From contig VZTI01005041.1 in the NCBI GenBank assembly GCA_013397865.1, positions 1,279,157 to 1,343,156 on the forward strand: DNA of 64,000 nt, given 5' to 3'. This DNA is from Struthidea cinerea (lineage: Eukaryota; Chordata; Aves; Passeriformes; Corcoracidae). Position numbers and translations under genes: made by a program. Within the stretch, counting starts at the first letter, position 1. Every line of letters starts with the position of its first letter. Below the pieces are notes generated by a model, which worked only from the letters and a program-made list of their open reading frames with translations, did no database searches and was not told the origin of the DNA. Below are positions 1 to 13,365 of this stretch, piece by piece.

Positions 1-55
1 CCTGTCAGAAGCAATTATTGCAGTCAGGAATAAAGAAGAAAAAAGACCTCTCACC

Positions 56-125
56 AAAAAAAAAAAAAAAAAAAAAAAAATTGCTGTNAAAACCCCCACA
101 AAAAAAAAAAAAAAAAAAAAAAAAA
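56..125. repeat. Two poly(A) runs flanking an ambiguous base
   Basis: A run of 25 A (56-80) and a run of 26 A (100-125) are separated by a short spacer with an undetermined base at 88. The heptamer ATTGCTG follows the first run, and recurs at 130-136 just after the second run and a short GAAAA. The layout suggests a polymorphic poly(A) tract whose length was collapsed or duplicated during assembly. It is intronic on the SGCZ map, where the transcript would contain poly(U). Confidence 0.85.
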
Positions 126-3100
126 GAAAATTGCTGAAATAATAATCCAATCTGAGGATGAATTTACATTAAATACAAATGTGCGTTTCAAATGTCACAA
201 TAAATTTTTTTAGTGCTTGTGAGATTAATGTACTCCACTCAAAAGCAGGCAAAGTTATATATGACATGTGCAGACAGCATGGAGACAAAAGACTTGTGGC
301 TCAAGGTGAGCAACTAGTGTGCATTTCTAAGATTGGTAGAAAAAAAAGAAATAGATATTTTTCCATATAAACTATGCAAACATTGATTAAACAGAGAAAA
401 AAGGCTGTACAAAGGTAATTCTGTAGAATGCATAATGCAAAAGGTATTACTAAGTAAGGGTCGGGAGGGGAGAGACGTGATCACTATCCAGCTTATATAC
501 AAAATCCAATGGATTGTCATCTTTTCATCTGTATTTTGTAGATACAATTCACGTCTGTGCTACATCTGTTCCGTTGGTCTTAAATGGCATGTCTAAAAAC
601 TGAAGGCTGTGGAGTCCTTTTGGAGATCCAGACACAAACTTGGCAGTTTCCAGAGCATATGTCATGAATAGACTGGAATACAAACCAACATTTCTTGCTC
701 AGTTGGTACAGATCCCAACAGAAAGCGTTGCTACAGCTGTGACTTTCTCTCTGTACAGTTTTTAGTGCCAGTATAAAATTACTACACTGCAATCATGGGT
801 GTACCCTTGCTATTGTATGACCTGGAGCATAACTTGAATTTATACCATTTAAACATGAAACCACTCAGTCATCCAATACACTTAATTACTTTTGTCAAAA
901 TTTATTTAAAATACTTTTTCTTCACTCTTCCTAGGTTAAGATGTTTCCCAAGATGTCTTAATGATGCACTTTAATGACACATTTTGTCTTCCATAGTCAC
1001 TCACAGAATTGAATACCTGTTAGGAGTTTCACTGGATTTTTTCCATCTCCCTGAATGAACATGTAGCCTTCTTCCTCCCAGCCATGATACCACTTTTTTA
1101 CATTAATCTATCTTCCCATTACAGTTCTAATTATATGCTCTTAAGGCTTTCTTAGTCTTACATGGCACAGTTTCAAGCACCACAGAAAGAATTCTTAGTT
1201 GTCCTAAAATTTGACATGAGCAGCAATTTGGTTGCCAAAGACAGGATGAGACCAGGCTATTTGCTGGCTTGTAACATCACTTTAGTCCTGTGAAATGCGG
1301 ATAAAATGCCAATGATATCACACGTATAAAAAATGCATTATCATGCTTCTGAATGCACTGGCATCCTTCTTTCTTTGTAGAACGCTCCTGCTGTGCATAT
1401 AAACTTACAGTCTATTTTTTTAAATTATTATTATTCAACTCTTTAAAGACTGAACAGATAATGACATTTCAAAGTTGTTAACAAGACTTTTTTTTCCCCC
1501 CAAGACATAATAATTTGCTTTTTTCTTGTTGTTTAAAACATTTCCCCTCACTGTTTATTTTCATTCCCTTCACTGGGCAGCCACACAAACAGCTGCTTCA
1601 GCACACAGCACTAGTGAATGGACAGAGAGCATTTTTAAAGACAAGGACTTTCTGGGGCGCATTTACGACTAATACAAAAAAATCTTTTCTTATGTCAGCA
1701 AACCCTGTATAGAAAAGTCCCCTCCCATTCTTTCAGCAAATATGGCCATGTTTTTACCTAGGCAAAAGTAAAAACTTGTCTTTCTCTGTTCTGTCTTACA
1801 CAACAAAAAATTTAGAAGGGAGTACATTAAAAATACATTTTTACTTTTAGGTTCCTGTTAATTTCTTTGATTTCTAATAGTAGAATGTCCAGGTTTTACT
1901 GATTCTACTGGCAGTTGCGACTGTCTTTACTAAGTAAAAAATATTTAATAAGAGATAAGGACTATTTTAACATGCATCCAATACTGTACAGGGGATTTGC
2001 AATCAAATAAATAAGATTTTTATACTGATATAAGAAATAATAAAGGCCACATATGAAATAAAGAGGAAGATATACTAAGAAATAGTGTAAATACATATTG
2101 CAGTTTAAAAGCTTCTACTCTCCTGAGACTGCACCACCTGAACACCAAGAAGCTTAAGGTGTTCACCCCAATGATGGTAACATAAAAACACATGTTTTTT
2201 TCAGGCCTTCATGTTTTTAGAATATTAACCTCTAGTGTGATGCCTTTAAGTAGGTCTCAATACACTCATACTCATTTTCGGTGCTGGATTCACTCAGCCA
2301 GAATAGTGTCAGTGATAAAAATATTATATCTATTTCAGCCAATGTGAATGTCTGCCATGGGCAACTCACCTTTTAGCAATTACCAGCTGAAGTAGAGGTT
2401 TTAACAATAGAATTACCAGATGATAGAGAACTGTGTTCCGTAATTCCACTGGGCAAGTACAATACAGCTAGAAGAGGTGTTAGCTTAATTTTCCTCATCT
2501 GTACCTGCTAGCAGGTCTGGTTACCTTTGCACACCCATTTGATGTGGTCATTCAGGGAAATCAGTGCAGATGGTGTGTCACTGTGTGCACTTGCCAAAGA
2601 TTTTCACAACTAGAAGCCACTGTCTCCAGTCAGTATGAAAAATTAGGATAGATTACAACTAGACTTTAACTTCAAATTATTTGCAGGCATACCCTCAGCA
2701 CATGAGAAAAAACAATGAATAAAACACCTCTGAATCCAAAAGTAAAGTGAAAAAAATGAAAATACATGGAGTTTAAGGGGTGTCTCCTTGAATTTTGTAC
2801 ACTAAGGTCTTACACATGTATGTTGCTATATTTTTTATCCCATTCCCAGTCAATAAATATTGTTTTGTATCAGAACAAATACATTACTTTTCAGTGAATT
2901 TTTTCCCCAATATTCTTAAAAATAAATTAATATCAGTACTCTTCTAGTTCAGAAAATATAAAAAAATATTACTTCATATTTATTAACACAAGAATTATGA
3001 TTTGTACTAAAAACAAAGTAAAACACAGTGAACTTCCTAAAAGCAGGGGAAAATACATGGTAAACAAAACAGATGAGTAAGATAAGTAAAGGATTTTTTA

Positions 3101-3679
3101 TTTCCATTCCATTTGGAACAGCTATATTTTATACTTTGTGAAGTACCAGTTTCAATGAATAACTGGCAGTGTGTTAACTTTTCATTTAAATTTGGCAGTG
3201 ACTAGGAAAGCGTTTTGATTTTTGTTTTTTTCTGGTTTTCTTACATTCTGTTACTCCAACTACTTTGAGTATGTACTGATACAAATGCCTTACAAAAGTG
3301 ACAGGGACAAAGCAATTACCACTGAAGTAATGGAAGACTGACAGAAATGGTAAGAAAATTATGGTTATTTTCTCACTGAAACTGTTGTTGAAACATATTT
3401 TGCTGAGGCTTTTTCAGTTTGTTTTGTTACAGTAATCTCAAAAATAATAGCTTCTCATTAAGCTGTTTTAGCTATTTTGAGGCATTTCTACTTTTTCTTC
3501 CTCGAGCTAATGCTGAATCATGGTCTTATGGTCCGTTGTATGCAGTGGGTTTTGTTTGAGTACGGTGATGAGACTTTTTTCCCTGACTTTTCAGAGAATA
3601 TTTTATATGTGATGTTAACTAATGAAACCTATTAATAAAGCTAAAGTGATAAATATAACAGTCAATAAAGAACACTCAC
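126..3679. other. SGCZ intron (downstream of the 88-bp exon), no other feature seen
   Basis: AT-rich sequence with short open frames only. I looked on the minus strand for the next SGCZ exon and for interspersed repeats and recognised neither. The donor consensus at 3679-3673 is the only functional site I can support here. Confidence 0.6.
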
Positions 3680-3767
3680 CTACTGTCAGTTGTCCAGTTA
3701 ACTGTCCCATGTGATTTCTTGCATTCACTGTTACATTTCTGTCAGATTGTAAGACCAATGGGCTATC
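3680..3767 (-). CDS. SGCZ: SGCZ coding exon, 88 bp (ectodomain segment with N-glycosylation sequon)
   Basis: Read on the minus strand, the exon starts after the acceptor TTTCCCAG at 3775-3768 and ends before the donor GTGAGTG at 3679-3673, a strong consensus. A pyrimidine-rich tract (TTTTTTTTTCTCTC) lies further upstream of the acceptor. It encodes 29 codons plus one base: DSPLVLQSDRNVTVNARN followed by HMGQLTGQLTV, then a G split with the next exon. This matches vertebrate zeta-sarcoglycan, roughly residues 113-142 by my memory of the human protein, with Val where human has Ile near the end. The sequon N-V-T corresponds to a conserved glycosylation site in the gamma/delta/zeta family. The 88-bp length and phase 0 to phase 1 pattern match the equivalent exon in delta-sarcoglycan. 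The segment lies in the extracellular beta-rich region. Delta and gamma paralogues differ clearly in this stretch, so zeta is the secure call. Confidence 0.97.
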
Positions 3768-6700
3768 CTGGGAAACATGTATGAGACAATAAATGAGAGA
3801 AAAAAAAATTGAGGTAAAATTAAGTTAGAACTTAATATAAACATGCATGCTGAGAGGGAAGCTGTGTCAAGTATAATAGGCCTTTCTAATAATTTCATTA
3901 AATATTTTAAAAGTCAACATTTTATATTAAAGAATACCAAGAATACTATTTTAAGCTTGAAATCTTTGTGCATACAATCTCTGCTTTAGAAATCAGATTT
4001 GAACTTGATTTATTTGAGTTTAATTTCCTGTCAATATTACAAAGTTTCAAATTCAAAAAACCTTAATGCCAACCTGTTTCATTAGCCTTTCCCACATATT
4101 GTTAACCTTTACTTTTCTAACTACCTAACCAACACTCTATTGCATTATTCTATTAATCTGCACAATCTATAATATTCGCATTGCACTTACTGAAACCTTA
4201 CAAACACAGAAATTAATTTCTTTGAAGATAAAGAGAATTGTTCCTCCCAAAAAAACAACGAAAGAGACCACTGGAAGGTGAGATCTAACAGAGAACCCTG
4301 ATCCACTGGCAGTAGTACCTTACAAGTACTATTAGGGATCAAACTGATGCAGCAAGGAGACAAACACTTTACGATGTTAAATATAGTCTTAAAAATTTTG
4401 GAGTCAGTTTGCAGGATGACTACATGGATCTCAGCATCCAACTAGGTTTAAGCATTTGAAGCTTATCCTGTGTCCAAAGCCAGCATAAAAAAACTCAAAA
4501 ATAATTGAATTTTGCTTCTTGAAGAATGAGGAGCCAGATGCACTCCTCCAGGGGAAGCACAGATGCACAGGAAAGGGGAAGAGCTTCAACAGAAAGCCAA
4601 GAGAAAGAGCCTAAAAAAAAGAGAGCGAGCTCACTAGTCGTGCTCTCACTGGAGTGGGGTGAGTGCATGAGAGAAGGGAAGAAGTAGGATTGTGACTGCT
4701 GCTGCAGAGAGGCACTTTTCTCCCTGGAATCACCTAAAACCACTCTGGTTCTTTCCCTGAAGCTTGCAGTGAGACCAGAGGTACTTTAATGCTGCTGGCA
4801 GTTTGTTAGCACTCAATATGCCTACACATGTTTATCCAACAGCAGTAAGTCATCTGACAGAAACATCTGGGGATATGTCTTAGGTAGGAATGACTAAGGG
4901 CTAGGGAGATATTTGGGACATTTATCATATACTTGTTATGTTCTTAGATTCTTCCCTGGTCATCTATTATTGGTCATCCCTGGATTGAGCATATAATTTT
5001 AAATAGACCTCTTGTGTGTGTCTCTTATTATATTGGTTCCTGCTCTTCTTGGAAGTTTTATAGATGAGAAGGAAAGGACTTAAGGAGACTATATCACTAT
5101 ATCTATCTTTATAGATAAAGATTTATTTTTTACCTGAATGGTGCATTTGGTTTTCATTAAAATTTTCCAGACCTTACAGTCCTTTCCTTTGAATCCTGGG
5201 TTTTCTTGTACAAGAAACACTCTTCCCAGTTGTTTTTGCTATGATTAACTTTAAATGATAATCAGTTCCCTGGGAAGTCTGAAATGATTCTAATTTCAAA
5301 GAGTTCAGGTGTATTTAATCTCTCACTGGACTATGCTATGACCTCTCTAACATCCTGCCAATTAGCTCTGCATCACAGAGTCTGGCAGATGAAAGTCACT
5401 GTTTGGCTTCTCCACCTTTCTAGATAAAAAGCTGTAATTATCAGTGAGACACTGTGTTCAATTTTACCAGTTTGAGCTAAACATGTGATGCAATCAAGGG
5501 AGCTTCTGGCAACAAAAGCAGCTGCTAAGGACCTTTTTCTCAACACTGGATTTCCACTTTCCTTACGCTCCTTTGAAAATCTTTAGTCCAGGCAACTGCT
5601 GCTCTGGGAAAGGCAGGTGTCCTAATAGGCCTCTGCAAGGCTAAAGGCTTTTAAGAAGCCCTTTTCACTTTTGCTTAGTCACTATCTGGTGAAAAGTCTT
5701 CTCAGTTAGAATAATCTCACCCTTAGCAAGGGAGGATACTGCCATGCCTATTTTTGCCAGTTTGGCAAAAGTATGGGAACTTACAAAGACTTATCCCAGT
5801 CTGATCTGAAGGTTTCTTTCCTTTCACCATAGAAAAATACTTAACACAAATCTCAGGCTAAAGCTTGCCTCTCAGGTTCTAATTTTTAAAAAGGAAGGTT
5901 GGATATCAAATTCTGAAATACTGGATAATGAAAAGTTAGGTGAGCCAAGCCTTCCTTCTTCTTCTTTCCTTGTCTTATATAAAAGATAAAAAGAGGGATG
6001 AAGAAGTTAAGAACTTAAATCTATATTCCTCAGTTTCTGGATGAAAAATATAGAGCAGCAAGCTTACATTCTGGACCAAAGAAAACACAGTGGCAAAACT
6101 CCTATCAATTTAAGCAGTCCAGCATTCCATCTACATGGTTTACCTGCACTTTATTTTACACAGGAAGTGCCTAAAGACAGAGGTTCAAGGAATTGAAATA
6201 TAGTCTACTCAGAGGAGCTAAACATTCAGAGAAGACTTAGCTGAAATCAGTGGAATTATTGATCTGTAAGATGAGTATAAAGTGCAATGAATATCAGTTA
6301 TAGGAATACAAATATATCTAAAGCATAAAAACACTGGATAATTTTCTCTCTGGATGACCAGATCTGTTACTCTCTTGATGCAAACTTCAGCTTACAGTGA
6401 TTTTTGATGCCATTTCAAAAATTATACTGTAGACAACAAAAAACAACAGCGTAAGAACATTTTTACAGTTACATAGAGTTTTAATAATGTCAATATGCTA
6501 ACAACTAAAATATTATAAAGGGATACTATCAGGGCCATGAGGGCTCTAACAGCCCTTACTGGCCCTTCCCAGCCTCTCTGGGGTGACCTATTTCGGTCCA
6601 GTCCCACTCAAAGGCCTTCTGGTTGGGTTGTGCTCCTTGTCTCTCCTCGCTGTTTAAGGAGCATTCAGCCCTCACTGCTTCCTGACAAATATGAGGACCT

Positions 6701-7735
6701 CAAGAACTAGCTGCTGTTCATGATAATGTATGAAATGACTCTTGTTATAAGCCCCAAAGTGTTACAACTTCAAGATTAAAGGTAAATCAGGTGAACATGT
6801 TAGTATAATTACTTCTTATCTGAAACAAGTTTACAGCTAGGATTCATAAAGGGAAAAAAAACCTAATTAATTTAGGGGTTATTTTCAGAAAGCTTTCTCA
6901 AATTGCAATCCAGTTATACATACGTTGAAAATTTTGAGGAAAAAAGGGGTTGGGTTTTGATTTTTGTGTTTGTTTGCTTTGGGGTTTTCTTTTGAGTAAG
7001 AGTCAGTTCAGTAATAAATATCAAATTTTGTTTTTATAATTAGTTGAGCATATTATTGCAAGTATATGAAAAACTGATCAACTGCTTTATAAAATCATTT
7101 TACCAAAAAATATTCTGCATGAGCAATCATAAAAAAACTATTTTTTTTCACAGCTGGTTCAATTATTTTTAACTTATTTTGGACAAATTTCATGCATTTT
7201 GTACTGCATTCAAATTGGCAATCCCAGCTAATTAGCTCAGTTTTGAAGAGCCTTTCCAAAATGAACCTTTTAAATTAGAAACACTTTAAATGGAGCAATC
7301 TAATTCCAGTTAGTTTAATAAAGCATTGGTTTACTTTAGGTAAAATGGTACACTGTATAATTAAATATAATCCCAGACTTATGCTCAGAACACAGATAAT
7401 TATGATAATACCACCAACTCTGACACTCAGGCACAGTACCAATATGTCTACGTAGTTACAGTGCAAGCACTGGCTCTTTTATGATTTGATTTCTGTGCTT
7501 AGGCAAGTGCATCACTTCAGGTCTCTGGACTTCTACACGGTGTCATACAGATGTAAAAAGTAAGTAGGTAGGACTTCAGATCTGCCACACTGTCTGCTGG
7601 CAGTTTTTAAGAGGATGCAAAGTTATATACTGTTATTTTATTTGAGCCTATTCCCAGTATGGACAGCTAAATTAATTATGGCAGAACCTTTCCTGGCAGA
7701 ACCAAGACTCTTCCCAAACACACCCTGATACACTA
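3768..7735. other. SGCZ intron, mostly featureless
   Basis: No exon or named repeat recognised. The acceptor of the 88-bp exon and its pyrimidine tract sit at the left edge (3768-3815). A block at about 6525-6680 is richer in G and C than its surroundings and is unexplained. The purine-rich stretch at 4590-4690 contains a weak inverted repeat (AGAGC/GCTCT). Confidence 0.5.
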
Positions 7736-8530
7736 GTGACTCAGAATGACCGTTCCATTACCAAGGCACCTTTACCGAAAAAAGAATCAGTATTAGACTT
7801 TGATTTGCTAGGAAATTCGCCACTACCAGATTTTAAGAAATACAGAGAACACGTTTCCCCACTGCTGCAGAGCACTACTGTTTTCTGTTGCTTTAGGGAT
7901 TTGTGCTGGGGGTGCCACTGAACAAGTTGGCTGTCTGCATTTGGTCAATGACCCTGACAGAAGAATGAAAAATGTATGAGTTATTTGACCACTCCATAGG
8001 AACAAAATCAGAACTGAAAGAAATAGAAAGTCTTAGTACTCTGGTCAGTGCAGCAGACCAAGGGAGTCAAAGAACAGATGAGAAGATGTGCAATAACTGC
8101 AGGGGCAACTGCAGTTAAGGCAAATGAGGGATAACAAGTGTGAAGAATATCTTGGAGGAATTAAGTGCAAAAAGTTTAGAAGAAGGATATTAAAGACATA
8201 GTGTCTTTAATCAGTCAGAAGGGTAGAAAGCAGAGCAAAGAAGATGTGAGGGGATGGAAAAAGCATTCCTTAGAGGTTATCCATTGTCCAGAACAAGAAC
8301 ATCAGCATGTTTTAGCAACATTCCTTGCAAATGGGGAGATAATAATAGAGCTGGAAGATAAACTCCAGAGACTAAAAAAACACACATCTTGTGTTGGAGT
8401 CTCAGAGACAGACTTTCTATCATTAAGGTTATTACTAGTCCTAAAAAAACATGAAGAAATTTGCATTAGGAGAGATTTGAAAGAAAAAGACCTACAAATG
8501 AAAGCAATTGCTGAGTTCTTGAGTACTTAA
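7736..8530 (+). pseudogene. Possible decayed coding sequence of unknown origin
   Basis: Several plus-strand frames in this stretch read like interrupted protein. The start, near 7785-7845, gives ESVLDFDLLGNSPLPDFKKY. A middle part near 7974-8120 gives ELFDHSIGTKSELKEIESLS. The end (8201-8530) is an open frame of about 110 codons with a charged, helix-prone composition, including ELEDKLQRLKK and RRDLKEKDLQMK, that ends in a stop. The parts are in different frames and separated by stops, as expected of an old retrocopy or mobile-element gene. I do not recognise the family; a coiled-coil protein is a guess from composition only. Chance open frames in AT-rich intron remain the main alternative. 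Confidence 0.2.
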
Positions 8531-8600
8531 AAAATTAAAGGCTCCGTTAAAACTGTTGGAAGTTTGTACAAGTTTGGAACTGTTAAAACTCAAATTAAAC

Positions 8601-8730
8601 TATTCTTCAACAGAATATTCCCACAATATTTTTTCCAAGAATATTTCCAATATTCCTTTATATCAATATTTACCAACATCCAGTATTTCCAAGAATATTT
8701 TCAAAAAACTCCCAAGAATCTTTCCAAGGT
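8601..8730. repeat. Degenerate AATATT/TTCCAAG minisatellite-like repeat
   Basis: The core TTCCAAGAATATT and its variants recur about seven times in 130 bp, for example at 8633-8645, 8687-8700 and 8711-8725 (CCCAAGAATCTTTCC). Spacing is irregular, about 14-20 bp. It reads as an old, degenerate tandem array or a slippage-prone low-complexity sequence. It lies just after the coding-like stretch, and two overlapping open frames through it are artefacts of the repeat. Confidence 0.55.
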
Positions 8731-8789
8731 GTCAGGACAGCAGGGACCCCAACACAGGTGTATTTCAAATAGGGAGAAATTAATATAAT

Positions 8790-11700
8790 TTATTGTCCAA
8801 GTTATTCCTGCGCAATTCTGAGTTGAAGAGTTAATATGAGTTTTGGTCCAAATTAATTGGATGCTTTTACCCATTTTCTATATCCCTGCTTTACCAAAAC
8901 AAAGTTTCACATCATATTTTAGAGTTCTTCCTGTCTAATTGTCCATTCAAACCTGAAAGTCCCAATTTAATTGCTAGTAGTTACAATTGTAATCACGAAT
9001 CTGATTGAAAAATTTCGGTAAACATATTTGGACTTCTGCTTTAAGGAAACATTCCAGATATCTTAAAAGTTTGACCAAATGTTATTAAAAGGCTGTATTT
9101 CTTCACATGAGATTTACGCACTGAGGAGGTTAGGAAAAGTATTCAGGTAAATTAACAGGTCAATGCATTTCATTCATCTGTGGCCAGACTGATTTGCATA
9201 TAATTGCCATAAAATGCAAGCAGAAAAAGTAATGAAACAGATCTTTCATGTAACACACTGGCAAAATGTGTAGCAGATTTGACTTCATGTCAAAAGTGAT
9301 TTGGTAAAAATACCCCAAATAATGATGAAGAGCCACATCACCACTGAGATACAAACTCTACTTTTTTCAAATCAAAGAGGGCAATATACCTCACCTAACT
9401 GACTCACCAAAGAAATGAAGGGTGTGGAAGAAAGGTAAACAAAGAACAAGCAAATAGTTTGAAACTAACAAACAAAACTCCTTAGTTGATACTTGAGGTT
9501 ATTGATAAATTTTCAAGAAATATACTTTCTAGATAATTCTTTTTCATCAAAGGATGTTATCTTGATTCCCAGCCTCTGCTCTGTGTCCATGTCAGCCTTG
9601 TTATATGCTAAAGGCAATCACAAATATCAAGCAGATTCCTGACACACCAAATCTGAGCCCAAACACAGCTACACCCACCAAAGTAATATAGGTGTACCCA
9701 ACAAGAATTATACACAGAGTTCCAGGGGGCCACATGAACAGTAATCATGGCTATAACCTCCAGAAAGAAATAACCTACTTGTTTTACTTCCTTGTATAAT
9801 GCACCATGAATTTTTTTTATGGAGGAATTCAATCATGCATAGAAAAACTTAATGATAAAGCAGAAGCAGATATCTAAATATCAGACAAAAGACGTGACCT
9901 TTGTGGAACTGATTTAAATGTCAAACAAAATTTAAAATGGGATTTAGATGCAAACATCCCAACTAAAAATAAAGCAACACTACAAATGTACTTGGAGGAA
10001 GCTTGTTAAATGCCCAAAGCTCACTCCATAATCATTAAACTTGTGACACAACAAATAAAACTGTATATTACTGAACTGCAAAGCCTCCCAAAGCCTTAAC
10101 AGAGACAAATGAAGAAAACCAATGCAAGTCTTAAAATCTGGAGCAAAAACATTAAGTGTGGAATCACTGTACTTCACTCCTTCCAAATCTTTCAAAGTTT
10201 TTGTGGGGTGGGTGTATAAGTTATCGAAAGGATTTTTGTCATTTAAGTTATGCTTAATGGTAACCAACAATCCATTATGCTATTTTTAATTTTGGAAAGC
10301 AGTCTTTCAGTTCTTTTTTGTATGCAAGTGTTGACCATGCTCCATCACTACAGTGAAACAGGACTGTCTTTCCCATGCTGTTTTAACTTAAAGTGTTACA
10401 ACATGAAATATAGCAACAATTAACACCAGGAAGAAGTTGAAGATATTACAGGAAAATTTATATAAATCAAAGTATATTCATATTTTTAAAAGCTATTTCC
10501 CACCAGTCCCTATTGAGGGAGAATTTCTCTACAGAATTTGAATTACATTTATTTTAGATTAAGTAGCTGAGAGAAGAAAAAACAAACCACAAAAAATAAA
10601 ACCCAACCACATGCTGTGGCGAGTGATCTGATAACCTGGATATTTGTAAATATTTTACAAGATTTCTTATTTCTGAGATGTTTATAACAGAGGAAAGCAT
10701 GTCAACACCTGTTCACTTCATGCATGTCAGGAATTATACATCAGTTTTACTTGGCAATAAGTGGAAAAAGAGATATAATTGAAAGAAACAGTCAAAACAA
10801 TCTTTTGTCCATTATATTTATCCATGTCTATGGAAAATCTGAAATAGAAGCTCTGAAAAATGTGAAATCTTCATCACATCAATAGATTCTGGGTTTCACT
10901 TTTGTGGTGCCTTGCAAACGTTCAGCGAAGGACTACTTGAAAATAATATTTCCATCAGCAGTTTTATTTCACTATGATTTCTTTGACAGATCTTTTCAAA
11001 TTCTAAAGCTGAAGAAGAATAAACAAACTGTAAATAAAGTAAAATAACAAAGTTTTCTGTGAGAAAATTGTAGCAGAAATCTGGAATGAAGCGTGTAGCT
11101 CAGACAAAGCAGAAAAGAAAGACTCGCTGCTAACAAAAAGTATTAAAAAGTCTGTTTAATGCACATTAAAATGAATATGTTAAAAATGTAAGACACAAAA
11201 GTAAGGCAAGGTGAATCATTAATTTCAAACTTTTAGTTAGAAGATTTATTTTAGGTGTATATTATACCTATTATTTTATAGAATTATTTTATAGGTGGCA
11301 ACCTATATGACTAAGTGATACCACTTGTATTAGCAGCAGCTTTAACAGCAAAAATCAGAAAGAGTTACCTGTAAGTTTTTGTTTCTTTATGTAGCTATCC
11401 TAGTTTCTACAATGGTTATATTTCCCAATAAGCCTTCCTTCAAGCAGAATCACTCACTGCTGGATCCTAATTACCTTGGCAAATCTTTCTGCATTGCTAG
11501 TTCTCTCTACTGTTCCTGTGTTAAATAACCAGAAGCAAACACATCTTAAATGAACTTTGAAACACTTAGTGAACGGAGGGGATGTAATTATTGTTACTTT
11601 ACTGGGTCTTCCCCTGCACACACACATTGCCTATTACACTCGTTAGGTGCTTTCAGGCTGCATTATTGCACTTTATTGAGACAAGAAGTATCAGTTATGT

Positions 11701-11799
11701 GGATTATTTAGCATGAGGTACAACAAGACTTTGATCAAGGCATCAAAATGAATGAGAGCAAGAACGCAATTACAGGAATTAAAGATAATTCACTGATTT
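8790..11799. other. SGCZ intron, no feature recognised
   Basis: AT-rich unique-looking sequence. Open frames (for example minus strand 9608-9832 and 9980-10270) have no recognisable protein character and no flanking splice or promoter context. Confidence 0.5.
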
Positions 11800-13365
11800 T
11801 CTGCTTTTAACCAGAAAAGGAAGGTCAAAGACAGTGTAACCACTCCTAATAAAGAATGCGGAAAACTGGTAACAATGGATGAGGAGAAGGCTGAGAAGTC
11901 CTGAGGTAACTGGCTTGTGCAGTTGCCAAACCACTCTCACTGATATTTAAAAAGTCAAGGCAGTCAGCTAAAGTCACAGGTTACTGCAAAAAGGTAAATG
12001 TACTCATTTTTGAAAAGTGTAGAAATGGGGACCCTGGGAACTACTGACCTGTCAGCCACACATCTGTGCCTGGGAAGATCATGGAACAGATCCTCCTAGA
12101 AGCTGTGCTAAGGCTCATGGAGAACAGGGAGGTGATGAGATACAACCAGCACAGCTTCACAAAGGGCAAGCTTGCTTGACCAAACTAGTGGCCTTCTCTG
12201 ATGGAGTGATTACAAGGGTCAAGAGTGACAAGGGAAGGGCTGCAGACGTCATTTATCTGGAATTCTGTAAAGCCTTTGACACAGTCCCTCACAACATCTT
12301 TCTTTCTAAATTGGAGAAAGATGGATTTGATGGGTAGACTGTTCAGTGGATAAGGAATTAGTTGGATGATCACATCAAAAGGGTGATGGTCAACAGCTCC
12401 TGATGGACATCAGTCAGGAGTTGTGTCCTTTTAGGGTCTGTATCGGGACCAGCATTGTTTAATGTCTTCATCAATGTCAAAGGGATTTAGTGTAGCCTCA
12501 GCAAATTTGCAGATGACCCCAAGCCGAGGGGTGTGGTTGACACATCTGGAGGATGGAATGCCATCCAGAGGGACCTGGACATGCCTGAGAAGGGGGCCTG
12601 AGGAAATCTCATGCAATTTAACAAGCCCAAGTGCAAGGTGCTGCACCTGGGTCAGCACAATCCCCAGGTATCAACACAGGCCTGGTACAGACCAAAAGAA
12701 GACCTGCTGAGAGGGACTTGTGGGTGCTGGCAGGTGATGGGCTGGACATGACCCAGCCATGTGCACTCACAGCCCAGAGAGCCAAACGTGTCCTGGGCTG
12801 CATCCAAAGCACCGTGGGCAGCAGGGGAGGGAGGGGATTCTGCCCCTCTGCTCTGCTCTGCTCTGGTAAAAATGCCACCTGGAACCCTGCATCCAGCTCT
12901 GGGGTCCCAGCACAGGAAGGACATCAACCTCTTGGAATGACTTGAGAGGAGGCCACCAAGATGATTAGAGGCATGAAGCACCTCTCCCATGAAGAAAGGC
13001 CAAAAGAATTGGGGTTGTTCAGCCTGGAGAAGAGAAGGCTTTAGGGTGACCTAGTTGCGGCCTTCCAGTACCTGAAGACAGCCTACAAGAAAGATGGAGA
13101 GGGACTTCTGACAAGGGCATGTAGTGACAGGATAAGGGGGAATGGCTTCAAACTGAGAGAGAGTAATTTTAGATTAGATATTAGGAAGAAATTCTTTACT
13201 ATGAGTGGTGAAGCAGTGGTACAGTTTGCCCAGAGAAGTTGTAGATGTCCCATCCGTCTAAGTGTTCAAGGACAGGTTAAATGAGGCTTTAAGCAACCTG
13301 GTCTAGTGCAAGGTACCCCTGCCCATGTCAGGGAGGTTGAAATTAGATGCTCTTCAAGGTGTCAG
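11800..13365 (+). mobile_element. CR1 LINE fragment, reverse transcriptase to near 3' end
   Basis: This plus-strand relic covers the 3' part of CR1 ORF2. It begins upstream of the reverse transcriptase with a segment like the CR1 linker, about 11800-11910 (reading DEEKAE). The palm follows, with KAFDTVPH near 12268 and the catalytic box F-A-D-D at 12506-12517. After the thumb and connection region come the CR1-typical CAGCCTGGAGAAGAG at about 13021 and the 3' flank ending near CTCTTCAAGG. Stops and frameshifts break the frame, and the terminal octamer repeats are missing, so it is dead. CR1 encodes a target-primed reverse transcriptase; 5' truncation is normal for it. The left edge is approximate. 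Confidence 0.9.

Noticed and set aside
12618..12990. Overlapping frames on both strands (86-112 codons)
   Set aside because: All lie in the CR1 fragment at 11800-13365; GC-rich CR1 sequence simply has fewer stops.
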